64,000 nt of DNA, from NCBI GenBank assembly GCA_004173235.1, contig SEAC01000020.1, forward strand, positions 210,678 to 274,677, in the 5' to 3' direction. The notes under the pieces are model-generated. The model was not told the origin of the DNA, made no database searches, and saw nothing but the letters and a program-made list of their open reading frames with translations. Positions 27,695-35,001 of the stretch are shown piece by piece. A program made the translations under genes and the position numbers. Numbering within the stretch: position 1 is the stretch's first letter; each line of letters opens with the position of its first letter. This DNA is from Chitinophagaceae bacterium. Its GTDB lineage: Bacteria; Bacteroidota; Bacteroidia; Chitinophagales; Chitinophagaceae.

Positions 27695-28615
27695 ATGACG
27701 ATTCTTATTACGGGCGGTACCGGCCTTGTAGGCAGCGCATTGAGCCAGGCATTGATCGCACGCCGCCACGACGTAATCATCCTCAGCCGCAGTGCAAAAT
27801 CTTCTACCCAACCCCGGCTCCGTTATGCCACCTGGGATGTGGCTGTAGGTACCATCGATCCGGATGCGCTTGCTGCGGCCGACGCCATCGTACATCTCGC
27901 GGGCGCGGGTGTGGCCGACAAGCGCTGGACGCCTGCACGCAAGCAGGAGCTGGTGCGCAGTCGCGTGGAATCGGGCAACTTGCTGGTGAAGGCCCTGGGC
28001 ACGATGCCCAATAAGGTAGCAACCGTTGTGAGTGCCTCGGCCATCGGTTGGTATGGTCCCGACCCCCAAGTGCCCAGCGGCAAGCCTTTCGTGGAAACGG
28101 ATCCCGCCGACGCATCCTTCCTTGGCCGCACCTGTGCCAGCTGGGAAGCAGCCATCCGCCCGGTACAAGATCTGGGTAAGCGTCTCGTCATCACGCGCAT
28201 CGGCATCGTGCTCAGCCGCGATGGGGGCGCCTATGCGGAGTTTCGCAAACCCATGCGGTTTGGTGTCGCTCCCGTGCTTGGCAGCGGCAATCAGATCGTT
28301 AGCTGGATCCATATTGACGACCTCGTGGAGCTGCTCATCACCGCTGTGGAGGACCGTAGTTATACGGGTGTCTACAACGCGGTGGCTCCGAAGCCCGTAT
28401 CCAACCGCGCGCTCATCGAAGCCATCAAAAAAGCGAAGGGAGGCTTCCACCTTCCTGCGCCGGCACCCGCATTCGCACTCAAGGTTGCACTCGGTGAGAT
28501 GAGTGTGGAAGTGTTGAAAAGCACCACCGTAAGCAGCGCGAAACTGCAATCGAAAGGATTCGAATTTCGATACCCAACCATTACGGAGGCGGCCGCGAAC
28601 CTCGAGCGGAAATAG
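27695..28615 (+). CDS. TIGR01777-type NAD-dependent epimerase (YfcH-like)
   Basis: 306 residues. Extended short-chain dehydrogenase fold: the N-terminal dinucleotide motif is ITGGTGLVGSALSQAL. Then come IVHLAGAGVADKRW, VVSASAIGWYGP and GSGNQIVSWIHIDDLVELL, all typical of the YfcH/SulA family. The C-terminal region (LPAPAPAFALKVALGEMSVE) fits DUF1731. The substrate is not known. ATG 27695 is chosen because the Rossmann motif begins right after it. Divergent from the kinase gene; ends at a bidirectional terminator. Confidence 0.88.
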   Translation: MTILITGGTGLVGSALSQALIARRHDVIILSRSAKSSTQPRLRYATWDVAVGTIDPDALAAADAIVHLAGAGVADKRWTPARKQELVRSRVESGNLLVKALGTMPNKVATVVSASAIGWYGPDPQVPSGKPFVETDPADASFLGRTCASWEAAIRPVQDLGKRLVITRIGIVLSRDGGAYAEFRKPMRFGVAPVLGSGNQIVSWIHIDDLVELLITAVEDRSYTGVYNAVAPKPVSNRALIEAIKKAKGGFHLPAPAPAFALKVALGEMSVEVLKSTTVSSAKLQSKGFEFRYPTITEAAANLERK

Positions 28616-28655
28616 CCGCCTGGCAAAGCCCACGCGCCTGTAACCGCCCACGGCA

Positions 28656-28694
28656 ATGAGTAAGGCCCGTCGCATTGCAACGGGCCTTACTCAT
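28656..28694. terminator. Bidirectional terminator hairpin between convergent genes
   Basis: A perfect 15-bp stem, ATGAGTAAGGCCCGT (28656-28670) with ACGGGCCTTACTCAT (28680-28694), and a 9-base loop. It lies between the YfcH-like gene and the M16 pair. AT-rich sequence rather than a clean T-run follows. Confidence 0.75.
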
Positions 28695-28709
28695 AATTGA
28701 TTTCTCATT

Positions 28710-30026
28710 CTAGAAGCTCTTCACAGGCGTTTCCTTCTGCTGGAACAAATTCTTGTCCACCTTTTCGGGATCGCCCTGCAGCACCCAGCTGATGTTCGTT
28801 ACATACTTGTTGAACACGCGATTCAGATCCTGGAGCGTAATCTTCTTCAGGTCTTCGTTGAGCGTGAGCGAGCGACGCCAGTTGTTGTGCAGCACTTCGT
28901 TGGTAGCCAGCGAGCCGGCTTGCGCAGCGGCGGTTTCCTGGCGATAGTATGTGGAAGTGAGGTAAGTGGTTTTCATGTTGCGCAGTTCCTGCTCCGTGAA
29001 GCCATCCTTGCGCACCTTGTCGAGCAGGCGACGTGCGGTGATCACGTATTTGTTGGGATCCGTTGTGGAAGCAAACAGCACGGAGTACGGTGTAAGTCCG
29101 CCGCTGAACCAGGTGGCTGGTGCATACGAAAGTCCGTTGTTGGAGCGGATCTCAACGAAGTGGCGGTTGTAGAAGATACGCATCGCCAGCATGAAGGCAT
29201 TGTAATCAGGAGTTCCGGGTTGCGGTGCGCCGCTCACGCCCTGCACGTAGTTGGTGGCGAGGTCTTTCTTGGTAGCGTTGTAGCTGTTGACAGCTGCCGT
29301 AAAGGATGACTTTTTCGGTACGAAGGCGGGGCCTGCAGGTACTTTGTCGAGGAGGGATTTCAATTGTTGCTCTAGTTCGACCTTCGGCAGATCACCCACC
29401 ACTACGATAAAGATGCGGCCTCGGTTGAGCAGTTTTTTAAAGTAATCGCGCGTGGCGGGTGCCGTAAGCGTTTTCACGCTTTCGAGTGTTCCCATCGGGT
29501 CGAGGGCATAGGGCTGACCGGCGAACGCCGTGCGGCGCGCCATCTGATCTACCGCATTGTCGGGGTTGCTTTCCATCGTCTTAATCCGCGTCAGCGCGTC
29601 TTCGCGAATGCGGTCGAATTCCTTCTCGTCGAATTTTGGCTGCAGCAGTGCTTCCATATAAAGCGGCCACACCCTGGCAAGGTCGCTTTTGATGCAGTTC
29701 ATCCGGAAGCTGGCGAAGTCCATCCCGGTTTCGCCGCCCATTTCCGCCGACACGGCATCGAGTGCGTTCTTGAATGCATTTTTGTCGCGACGGAGTGTGC
29801 CGCACTCGGTAAGGGCATCCATAGCGAGCGCTTCGATGCCCGCTTCTTTTTCAGGATAGTTCTGTACGCCGCCTTTGATGATGGTCCGTATTTCTACAAT
29901 CTCGTTGCCGCTCGGCTGCACAATCACTTTCACTCCGTTGATGGTCAGTTCGTAGGGCTTGCCCATCTGCGCCCGCGTATGCGTTGTTCCCAGCAGCACT
30001 GCCAGGAAGAAGATCAGCTTTTTCAT
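28710..30026 (-). CDS. M16 family peptidase-like protein, non-catalytic subunit
   Basis: 438 residues with a signal peptide (MKKLIFFLAVLLGTTHTRAQ). M16 fold motifs are present: an inverzincin-like N-terminal half, PALDP-type PYALDPMGTLES and the C-terminal substrate-binding RSNNGLSYAPATWF. The HxxEH zinc site is absent; the matching segment reads GIEALAMDAL. Such proteins pair with an active M16 partner, which is encoded 23 bases upstream. It is probably periplasmic. An ATG three codons upstream is an alternative start. Confidence 0.88.
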   Translation of the reverse strand: MKKLIFFLAVLLGTTHTRAQMGKPYELTINGVKVIVQPSGNEIVEIRTIIKGGVQNYPEKEAGIEALAMDALTECGTLRRDKNAFKNALDAVSAEMGGETGMDFASFRMNCIKSDLARVWPLYMEALLQPKFDEKEFDRIREDALTRIKTMESNPDNAVDQMARRTAFAGQPYALDPMGTLESVKTLTAPATRDYFKKLLNRGRIFIVVVGDLPKVELEQQLKSLLDKVPAGPAFVPKKSSFTAAVNSYNATKKDLATNYVQGVSGAPQPGTPDYNAFMLAMRIFYNRHFVEIRSNNGLSYAPATWFSGGLTPYSVLFASTTDPNKYVITARRLLDKVRKDGFTEQELRNMKTTYLTSTYYRQETAAAQAGSLATNEVLHNNWRRSLTLNEDLKKITLQDLNRVFNKYVTNISWVLQGDPEKVDKNLFQQKETPVKSF

Positions 30027-30049
30027 ATAATCCATTTTGAAGTGGGGCC

Positions 30050-31411
30050 TTAGTTTTTGAAGAACGTTTCGGGTTGCGCGGCCTTTGCCATCTCGTCGTT
30101 GATGACCATTCCCGCAACATAGGGCTTGCCGGTGATGTAGCGGCGCACATAGTTACGCAGGTCTTCGAGGGTTACGCGCATCAGGTTCGCTTCGTAATCG
30201 GTGTAGTATTCGAGCGAAGTGCTTGCCCACTGGTAGGAGAGCTGCATCGGCAGCGACGAAGGCTTTTCCTTGTTGCGGATCTCGTTGCGGCGAATCACTT
30301 CCTTGGCCGTTGCCAGCAGTTCTTCGCTGATATAGTCGTCGTCGCCAAAGCGATTGATCTGTTCCATGGTAGCGCGGAAGCACTCCTGCAACTTGCCGGG
30401 CGTGGGCACCACGGTGATGGTGATGGGGCCGGTGTAGTGGCAGGTTTGATAGCCCATGTCGGCATAGGGGGCGAGGCCTTTATCTACAAGCGCCTGCTTC
30501 CATTTGGATGCGTTGAGGCGCAGTACCGCCGAGAACACATCTGCTACCACGGTGTTGGCGGAGTCTTCTTTATAGGAAGGTCCTTGCCACGAGAGCATCA
30601 TATAGGGTGTTTGCGCAATGGAAGATTTCTTGATGAAGAACTCCGTTTGTCGCAGCGGCTCGAATGCCGGGATAGGGTAGCGGTCGAGCGGGTTGAAGCC
30701 GCTGTTCTTCCAATCGCCCCACACGCGCCTGGCCATGCGGAACGCATCTTCGGGCTTCACGTCGCCGGCGATGATAAGCAGCGAGTTGTTGGGGTGATAG
30801 TATTTGTCTTTGATGATCATCATCTTTTCGGGTGTGGCCGTGTTGATCACATCGTGCTCGCCGATCGGATTCTTGCGCGTGAAGTTGTCGCCCCACAGGC
30901 GCTTTTGAGTTTCGTACCAGATGAGGAAGCCCGGGTCGCTTTCGGCGCGTTGAAATTCACCATCCACCACGGGGCGTTCCTTGGCCATATCCTCGGCGCG
31001 GTAAATGGGGAAGCGCATGGCTGCGTTCATAAACCGGAGACCTGCCTCGAGGCTGTCTTTGGCAAACGTGAAGAAGTAGTTGACGCGCTCCACATCGGTG
31101 GTGCCGTTCCAGATGGCGCCCAATTCTTCGGTGCGCTTGATGAACTTTTCCTGGTCGGGATAATCTTTGTTGGCCTTGAAGAACATATGCTCGAAGAGGT
31201 GCGAGAGGCCGCTGAACTCGGGCCCTTCGGTGTAGGCGCCGTTCTTCACCGCGATCTCGATAGTGGCCAGCGGCACTTTGTGATTTTCGATCACTACGAC
31301 TTCGAGGCCGTTTTCAAGTTGCTGCCAGTGATAGTTGGCGGGCAGCCGGTGCTGCGCCTGTGCGGCCCCGCAGGCAAGCCCGAGGAGCAGGAGCAATCCT
31401 TTTCGTATCAT
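30050..31411 (-). CDS. M16 family zinc peptidase, catalytic subunit
   Basis: 453 residues. Signal peptide ending GAAQAQ at residue 20. Zinc ligands are His71 and His75 with Glu74 (HLFEH), and Glu152 exactly 76 residues after His75 in DGEFQ, which fits the M16 third ligand. The C-terminal half contains the RDK-like partner region (SYQWASTSLEYYTDYEANLM). Together with the inactive subunit downstream it probably forms a periplasmic heterodimeric clamp protease that degrades peptides. Confidence 0.92.
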   Translation of the reverse strand: MIRKGLLLLLGLACGAAQAQHRLPANYHWQQLENGLEVVVIENHKVPLATIEIAVKNGAYTEGPEFSGLSHLFEHMFFKANKDYPDQEKFIKRTEELGAIWNGTTDVERVNYFFTFAKDSLEAGLRFMNAAMRFPIYRAEDMAKERPVVDGEFQRAESDPGFLIWYETQKRLWGDNFTRKNPIGEHDVINTATPEKMMIIKDKYYHPNNSLLIIAGDVKPEDAFRMARRVWGDWKNSGFNPLDRYPIPAFEPLRQTEFFIKKSSIAQTPYMMLSWQGPSYKEDSANTVVADVFSAVLRLNASKWKQALVDKGLAPYADMGYQTCHYTGPITITVVPTPGKLQECFRATMEQINRFGDDDYISEELLATAKEVIRRNEIRNKEKPSSLPMQLSYQWASTSLEYYTDYEANLMRVTLEDLRNYVRRYITGKPYVAGMVINDEMAKAAQPETFFKN

Positions 31412-31439
31412 AAAAAGTTGTTTTGGAACGGAGAAGGTA

Positions 31440-31556
31440 CGAAAGTTTGAAGAGGGGGTTTTGAGAGGGGGCGAAAAAGGCGTGGGAAGGGTTTTGAAAA
31501 AGGGTTTTGAGAGGTTTTGAGGGGTTTTGAAAAGGTTTTGAGCGGTTGAGAAGCTT
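31440..31556. repeat. GGTTTTGA degenerate array
   Basis: GGTTTTGA is repeated about seven times, separated by a few A or G, in the upstream region of the M16 operon. It is the same stutter type as other gaps but in a single orientation. Confidence 0.7.
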
Positions 31557-31618
31557 CGGGAGCCTGCAGGGGGCGCGGAAGCGTATGCGCGATTAGCGAT
31601 GTGGTGGGAGCGTTGGGT

Positions 31619-32269
31619 TCATCGTTGATGGGACCAATGATAGATGTTGCTGAATGCCCCGAGGATGGCGCGGCCGTTTGCGAAGCGCAGTCGGTCAAGG
31701 CGAAGGTCGTCGATGTCGCGCTGGCGCACGCGGCGGTGCATCGGATGCATGGTGCCGCCGGTGACGCCCGCGGGCTTTGCGGAATCGTATTGGAACTGCG
31801 GATCTACGAGTGTGCCGCGCGCGCACATGATGCCGGGCGTGCCGCGTCCGCGCCAATCCATATCCTGCGGATGGTCGAGGCCAAGCGTGTGGCCGAACTC
31901 GTGGGCTGCCGTGGTGGAGCCAGGGTAAAGGTTTTCGAGGAAGAAGTAACCCGTGTTGCAACCGAGGCCATCTACGAACGAAATGTTGATCTCGGAATAG
32001 TCTTCGATGCGGAAGAAGTTGGCGCGCGGGTCGGTGTTGGAAAGCACACTGTATTCATCGAGGCCTGGATTGCATTCAGCGCTGATCGCGAAGCGTACCG
32101 TAGTTCTACGGCCACCGATGACCGCTATGCCGCGTGGTTCGTTCCAGAGGTCTTCGGTTTCGGCGCGGAGCTGCTCCGCGAGGGCGGGGGTAGCAAAGTT
32201 TCCGTAGAAGACGAAGTGCGCGTGGATCATTAGCTCGTTACGATCGGGTAGGAGTTCGGCTTCGCCCAT
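31619..32269 (-). CDS. Metzincin-type zinc metalloprotease
   Basis: 216 residues. Zinc-binding HEFGHTLGLDH at 123-133 (His123, His127, His133, catalytic Glu124) and a likely Met-turn at Met148 (GIMCA) define a metzincin close to the matrixin/M10 type. No signal peptide is apparent at this start. A second ATG at codon 14 is also possible. A stretch of 149 bp (31929-32077, residues ~65-114) is almost identical to a fragment at 34057-34205. The gene ends an accessory region; the upstream gap holds a 21-bp repeat array. Confidence 0.8.
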   Translation of the reverse strand: MGEAELLPDRNELMIHAHFVFYGNFATPALAEQLRAETEDLWNEPRGIAVIGGRRTTVRFAISAECNPGLDEYSVLSNTDPRANFFRIEDYSEINISFVDGLGCNTGYFFLENLYPGSTTAAHEFGHTLGLDHPQDMDWRGRGTPGIMCARGTLVDPQFQYDSAKPAGVTGGTMHPMHRRVRQRDIDDLRLDRLRFANGRAILGAFSNIYHWSHQR

Positions 32270-32327
32270 GGGTCAAAGGTCCGGGTATGCGTGATTTTTC
32301 GGGCAGGTTAGGGCGGGAAGTACTCCG

Positions 32328-32610
32328 AATTGCTCAAAATCCCCCGAATCTTTATCAGGGCGAAACCTATCTCTATCAGAAGCATAGGTATTTTTATCAG
32401 AATAAGGAAGAACGTTATCAATATTGCTGATTTTTTGTTCGGGATTTGGATTATCTTATTCAGGTAGCCCTCGAATACTTTCAGAATCACGTATATTTAT
32501 TTCAGAATAGCGAGTAACTTATTCAGATGTACCACAATTCTTGTCAATAGGGGCGGTATCTTAATCAGTTGAAGCAGTATCATTCGCAAAACGTGGGTGT
32601 GGTGTTTCGG
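32328..32610. repeat. Array of about 13 repeats phased at exactly 21 bp
   Basis: The 375-bp gap between the metzincin and Fic genes (32270-32644) is AT-rich compared with its surroundings. It carries the hexamer TATCAG and variants (TTTCAG, ATTCAG, TATCAA, TTTCGG) starting at 32353, 32374, 32395, 32416, 32437 (weak), 32458, 32479, 32500, 32521, 32542, 32563 and 32605, that is, always at multiples of 21 bases; 32332 and 32584 are degenerate. The wider consensus is TnTTATCAGAA then about ten free bases, often ending in GTA. Read in either direction it gives heptad-like peptides, but stops interrupt the plus frame. 21 bp is two helical turns, so all copies face the same side of the DNA. Confidence 0.85.
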
Positions 32611-32644
32611 TAGAACGCGTCCTTGCTTCTTCAGAAGTGTTTTT

Positions 32645-33991
32645 ATGGCAAAACGGGCAGAGAAAATAGCACAGCAACTGATACAGGTGCGGGAAGTACT
32701 TTCTGGTTACCCCGATGGATTACCTTTCGAAGAGCTTGCCAAAGCGGTGGCCATGAGCGCCATGACCCTCCGCCGTCGCCTTCCCATGTGGGAAGAACAG
32801 GGGATTATCCGGAAAACGGCTGTCACCCGGGGCAATCGATACGCGGTGGTGGAGCCAACGGAACGTGGCCGGGCCGGGCAGGAAACAGTGCCTCTATCGG
32901 AAGCGGGCCGGGCCATTACCGCTCTTGTGGACCAACCAGAAGCGCTGCGCCAGCCAGTTGGCTACAACTTCCAGTTTTTAGGAGGCTACGAGCCCAATCG
33001 CTCTGCTTACCTAACGGCGGAAGAGCGGGCGCAACTCCGGTCAGTTGGCGCAACACCCGCAGCGGAACAGCCGGCAGGCACTTACGCCCGCCAGGTGCTC
33101 CACCGCCTGCTGATCGACCTATCGTACAACTCCAGCCGCCTCGAAGGAAATACCTATAGTTTGCTCGATACGCAACGTCTGTTGCAGGCAGGGGTAGCAG
33201 CTACCGGAAAGGCCGCGGAAGAAGCCCAGATGATCCTCAACCATAAAGAGGCGATCGAATTTTTGCTGGAAGCGCCAGCAGAGATTGGCGTCAACCGCTA
33301 TACTTTGCTCAGTATCCATGCTTTGCTATCCGATAACCTCTTAGCCGATTCGGCGGCATCGGGCCGCCTGCGCCAGCAACTGGTAGGCATTAGCGGCTCG
33401 GTGTATACGCCGCCGGGCATTCCGCAGCAGATCGAAGAATATTTCGAATTACTTCTGGCGAAAGCAGCAGCTATCGAAGACCCATTCGAGCAGGCCTTTT
33501 TTCTGATGGTGCAATTGCCCTACCTGCAGCCATTCGATGACGTGAACAAGCGTGTTTCGCGACTCGCTGCCAACATTCCCTTGAACCGGCACAACCTGGT
33601 GCCGCTGGCCTTTGTAGATGTTCCGCAGGACGTGTACGTGCAAGGTCTGCTCGGCATTTACGAATTGAACCGCGTGGAGCTGCTGAAGGATGTTTTTTTG
33701 TTTGCCTACGAACGGTCAGCCGCCCGCTATTCAGTGATCCGCCAAACGATCGGCGACCCCGATCCGTTCCGGATGCAATACCGCGAGCAGTTGCGTGGAA
33801 TAATACGGGAAGTAGTGCTCAAGGGAACCGCGCTGGCTGCGGCCATCGCGAAGTCGGGCGTACCCCAGGCCGATCTTACCCGCCTGCGTCAGGTGGTGGA
33901 GTCGGAGCTGGAAAGCCTGCACGAAGGGAATATTGCGCGGTATCGGATTACACCGGGGCAGTTTGCGAAGTGGGCTAACGGCCGCCCTTGA
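32645..33991 (+). CDS. Fic family protein with N-terminal winged helix and altered active site
   Basis: 448 residues from ATG 32645. Residues ~8-70 form a winged helix (GLPFEELAKAVAMSAMTLRR, GIIRKTAVTRGNRYAVVE). A central Fic domain follows, with the inhibitory helix motif [S/T]xxxE[G/N] at Ser163-Gly168 (SSRLEG). The Fic loop reads QPFDDVNKRVSRL at about 295-307, where the consensus is HxFx[D/E]GNGRxxR: the catalytic His is Gln295 and the two glycines are Val300 and Lys302. AMP transfer is therefore doubtful; a regulatory or different transferase role is possible. The C-terminal about 80 residues are helical. An earlier start at 32597 would lie inside the repeat array region. No antitoxin gene is adjacent. 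Confidence 0.85.
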   Translation: MAKRAEKIAQQLIQVREVLSGYPDGLPFEELAKAVAMSAMTLRRRLPMWEEQGIIRKTAVTRGNRYAVVEPTERGRAGQETVPLSEAGRAITALVDQPEALRQPVGYNFQFLGGYEPNRSAYLTAEERAQLRSVGATPAAEQPAGTYARQVLHRLLIDLSYNSSRLEGNTYSLLDTQRLLQAGVAATGKAAEEAQMILNHKEAIEFLLEAPAEIGVNRYTLLSIHALLSDNLLADSAASGRLRQQLVGISGSVYTPPGIPQQIEEYFELLLAKAAAIEDPFEQAFFLMVQLPYLQPFDDVNKRVSRLAANIPLNRHNLVPLAFVDVPQDVYVQGLLGIYELNRVELLKDVFLFAYERSAARYSVIRQTIGDPDPFRMQYREQLRGIIREVVLKGTALAAAIAKSGVPQADLTRLRQVVESELESLHEGNIARYRITPGQFAKWANGRP

Positions 33992-34015
33992 TGGATTTAT
34001 CCATCTGCTTTCTCC

Positions 34016-34042
34016 CTACTCAAACCGCATCGAATACAACAG
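34016..34042 (-). pseudogene. Remnant of a second nucleotide-cyclase C-terminus
   Basis: On the minus strand this reads LLYSMRFE and stop. The intact cyclase gene ends KLYSMRFE and stop. CTCAAACCGCATCGAATACA at 34019-34038 matches the intact end (35005-35024) with one mismatch. Nothing else of a second cyclase is visible. Confidence 0.6.
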
Positions 34043-34260
34043 TGGATCCAGCATACAGGTTTTCGAGGAGGAAGTAACCCGTGTTGCAACCGAGGACATC
34101 TACGAACGAAATGTTGATCTCGGAATAGTCTTCGATGCGGAAGAAGTTGGCGCGCGGGTCGGTGTTGGAAAGCACACTGTATTCATCGAGGCCTGGATTG
34201 CATTCTCCCGGATTAATTCCACTTCGCCCATAGCACCGGAGTTCGGCAATTACGGTTCTA
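34037..34260 (-). pseudogene. Fragment of a second metzincin gene
   Basis: The minus strand encodes, in one frame and without an own start, RTVIAELRCYGRSGINPG, then ECNPGLDEYSVLSNTDPRAN, then FFRIEDYSEINISFVDVLGC, then NTGYFLLENLYAGST, then a stop after a few unrelated codons. It matches residues ~57-119 of the metzincin at 31619-32269. 147 of 149 bases (34057-34205) are identical, while sequence on both sides is diverged. The zinc-binding part is lost: it is joined directly to the cyclase-tail remnant. It begins at the stop codon of the GNAT gene. Confidence 0.75.
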
Positions 34261-34788
34261 ATTTACATTCACGTTCACAAGTCGGAAATGCAGGAGCTCG
34301 TCGTCCGCCTCAGCCTCTAGCTGGAAGTGCAACTCCTGGAGCAGTTTCGATGAACGATCGTTTTGCGCATGCGTGTAGGCATGCAGCTCGCGCAGGCCGA
34401 GCGCCTGGATGCCAAACGCGATCACGCTGCCGAGCGCTTCGCGCATGAAGCCTTTGCCCTGGTTGTGAGGAAGCAGCTCGTAGCCGATCTCCGCACCCGA
34501 TCCGTCTTCCGCGAATTGGAACAGGCCTATCGTTCCAATCATCTGCCCCGTTTCTTTGCAATCGATGGCCCAATAGTACGTCTCCCTGGTGCGTGTGTTG
34601 GCCTGGATCATTTCGATAAAGGCCTGTGCGTCTTCGATCCTTTCGGCAGGCTTCCGTCCGAGGTACCTGTTTACTTCGGCATTAGAGCGCAGCGCAAAGA
34701 TGACGGCATCGTCGTGGCTGGCGAGGGGCCGCAACAGTAAGCGATCCGTAGCGAGGAGCGGCTGCGAAGCTTGTTCGTTGGGTGACAT
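34258..34788 (-). CDS. GNAT family N-acetyltransferase (RimJ/RimL-like)
   Basis: 176 residues from ATG 34788. ATDRLLLRPLASHDDAVIFAL is the typical opening of this subfamily. The acetyl-CoA loop is LPHNQGKGFMREALGSVIAFG (Q/RxxGxG/A), followed by LHAYTHAQNDRSSKLLQELHF, where Asn and Ser contact the substrate side. The acceptor is unknown. The start is preferred over an upstream one 27 codons earlier because ATDRL blocks usually lie 10-20 residues from the N-terminus. A metzincin fragment abuts its stop. Confidence 0.85.
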   Translation of the reverse strand: MSPNEQASQPLLATDRLLLRPLASHDDAVIFALRSNAEVNRYLGRKPAERIEDAQAFIEMIQANTRTRETYYWAIDCKETGQMIGTIGLFQFAEDGSGAEIGYELLPHNQGKGFMREALGSVIAFGIQALGLRELHAYTHAQNDRSSKLLQELHFQLEAEADDELLHFRLVNVNVN

Positions 34789-35001
34789 AAATCGTGTTAT
34801 AGTAGTTGGAGCAGGGGTGCAGTTCAAACTTACTGGATTCTGTGCGTGTGATGGAGAAAGCGGGATCAAGTATTGGATGGATTATAAAGAGGGAGACATT
34901 GAGCTGGGCTAAAAGGGTAGTTTCCTGGCATATCGTACCAGCTATGTTAAAGCCGGTCAGTTGAACGCGTTGCAGATGCTGGCAGCAGGGAAAGGCGCCA
35001 A

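Noticed and set aside
32308-32490. 60-codon minus-strand frame with LIKI heptads
   Set aside because: It is produced by the 21-bp DNA repeat; the array continues past its ends with stops in the frame, so it is not taken as a gene.
32328-32610. CRISPR array candidate (21-bp phased motifs)
   Set aside because: Only about 6-10 bases are conserved per unit, too short for CRISPR repeats, and units are only 21 bp in total.
33933-34448. 171-codon plus-strand frame over the metzincin fragment
   Set aside because: It is the complement of the decayed minus-strand metzincin fragment and GNAT gene; no domain or start signal.
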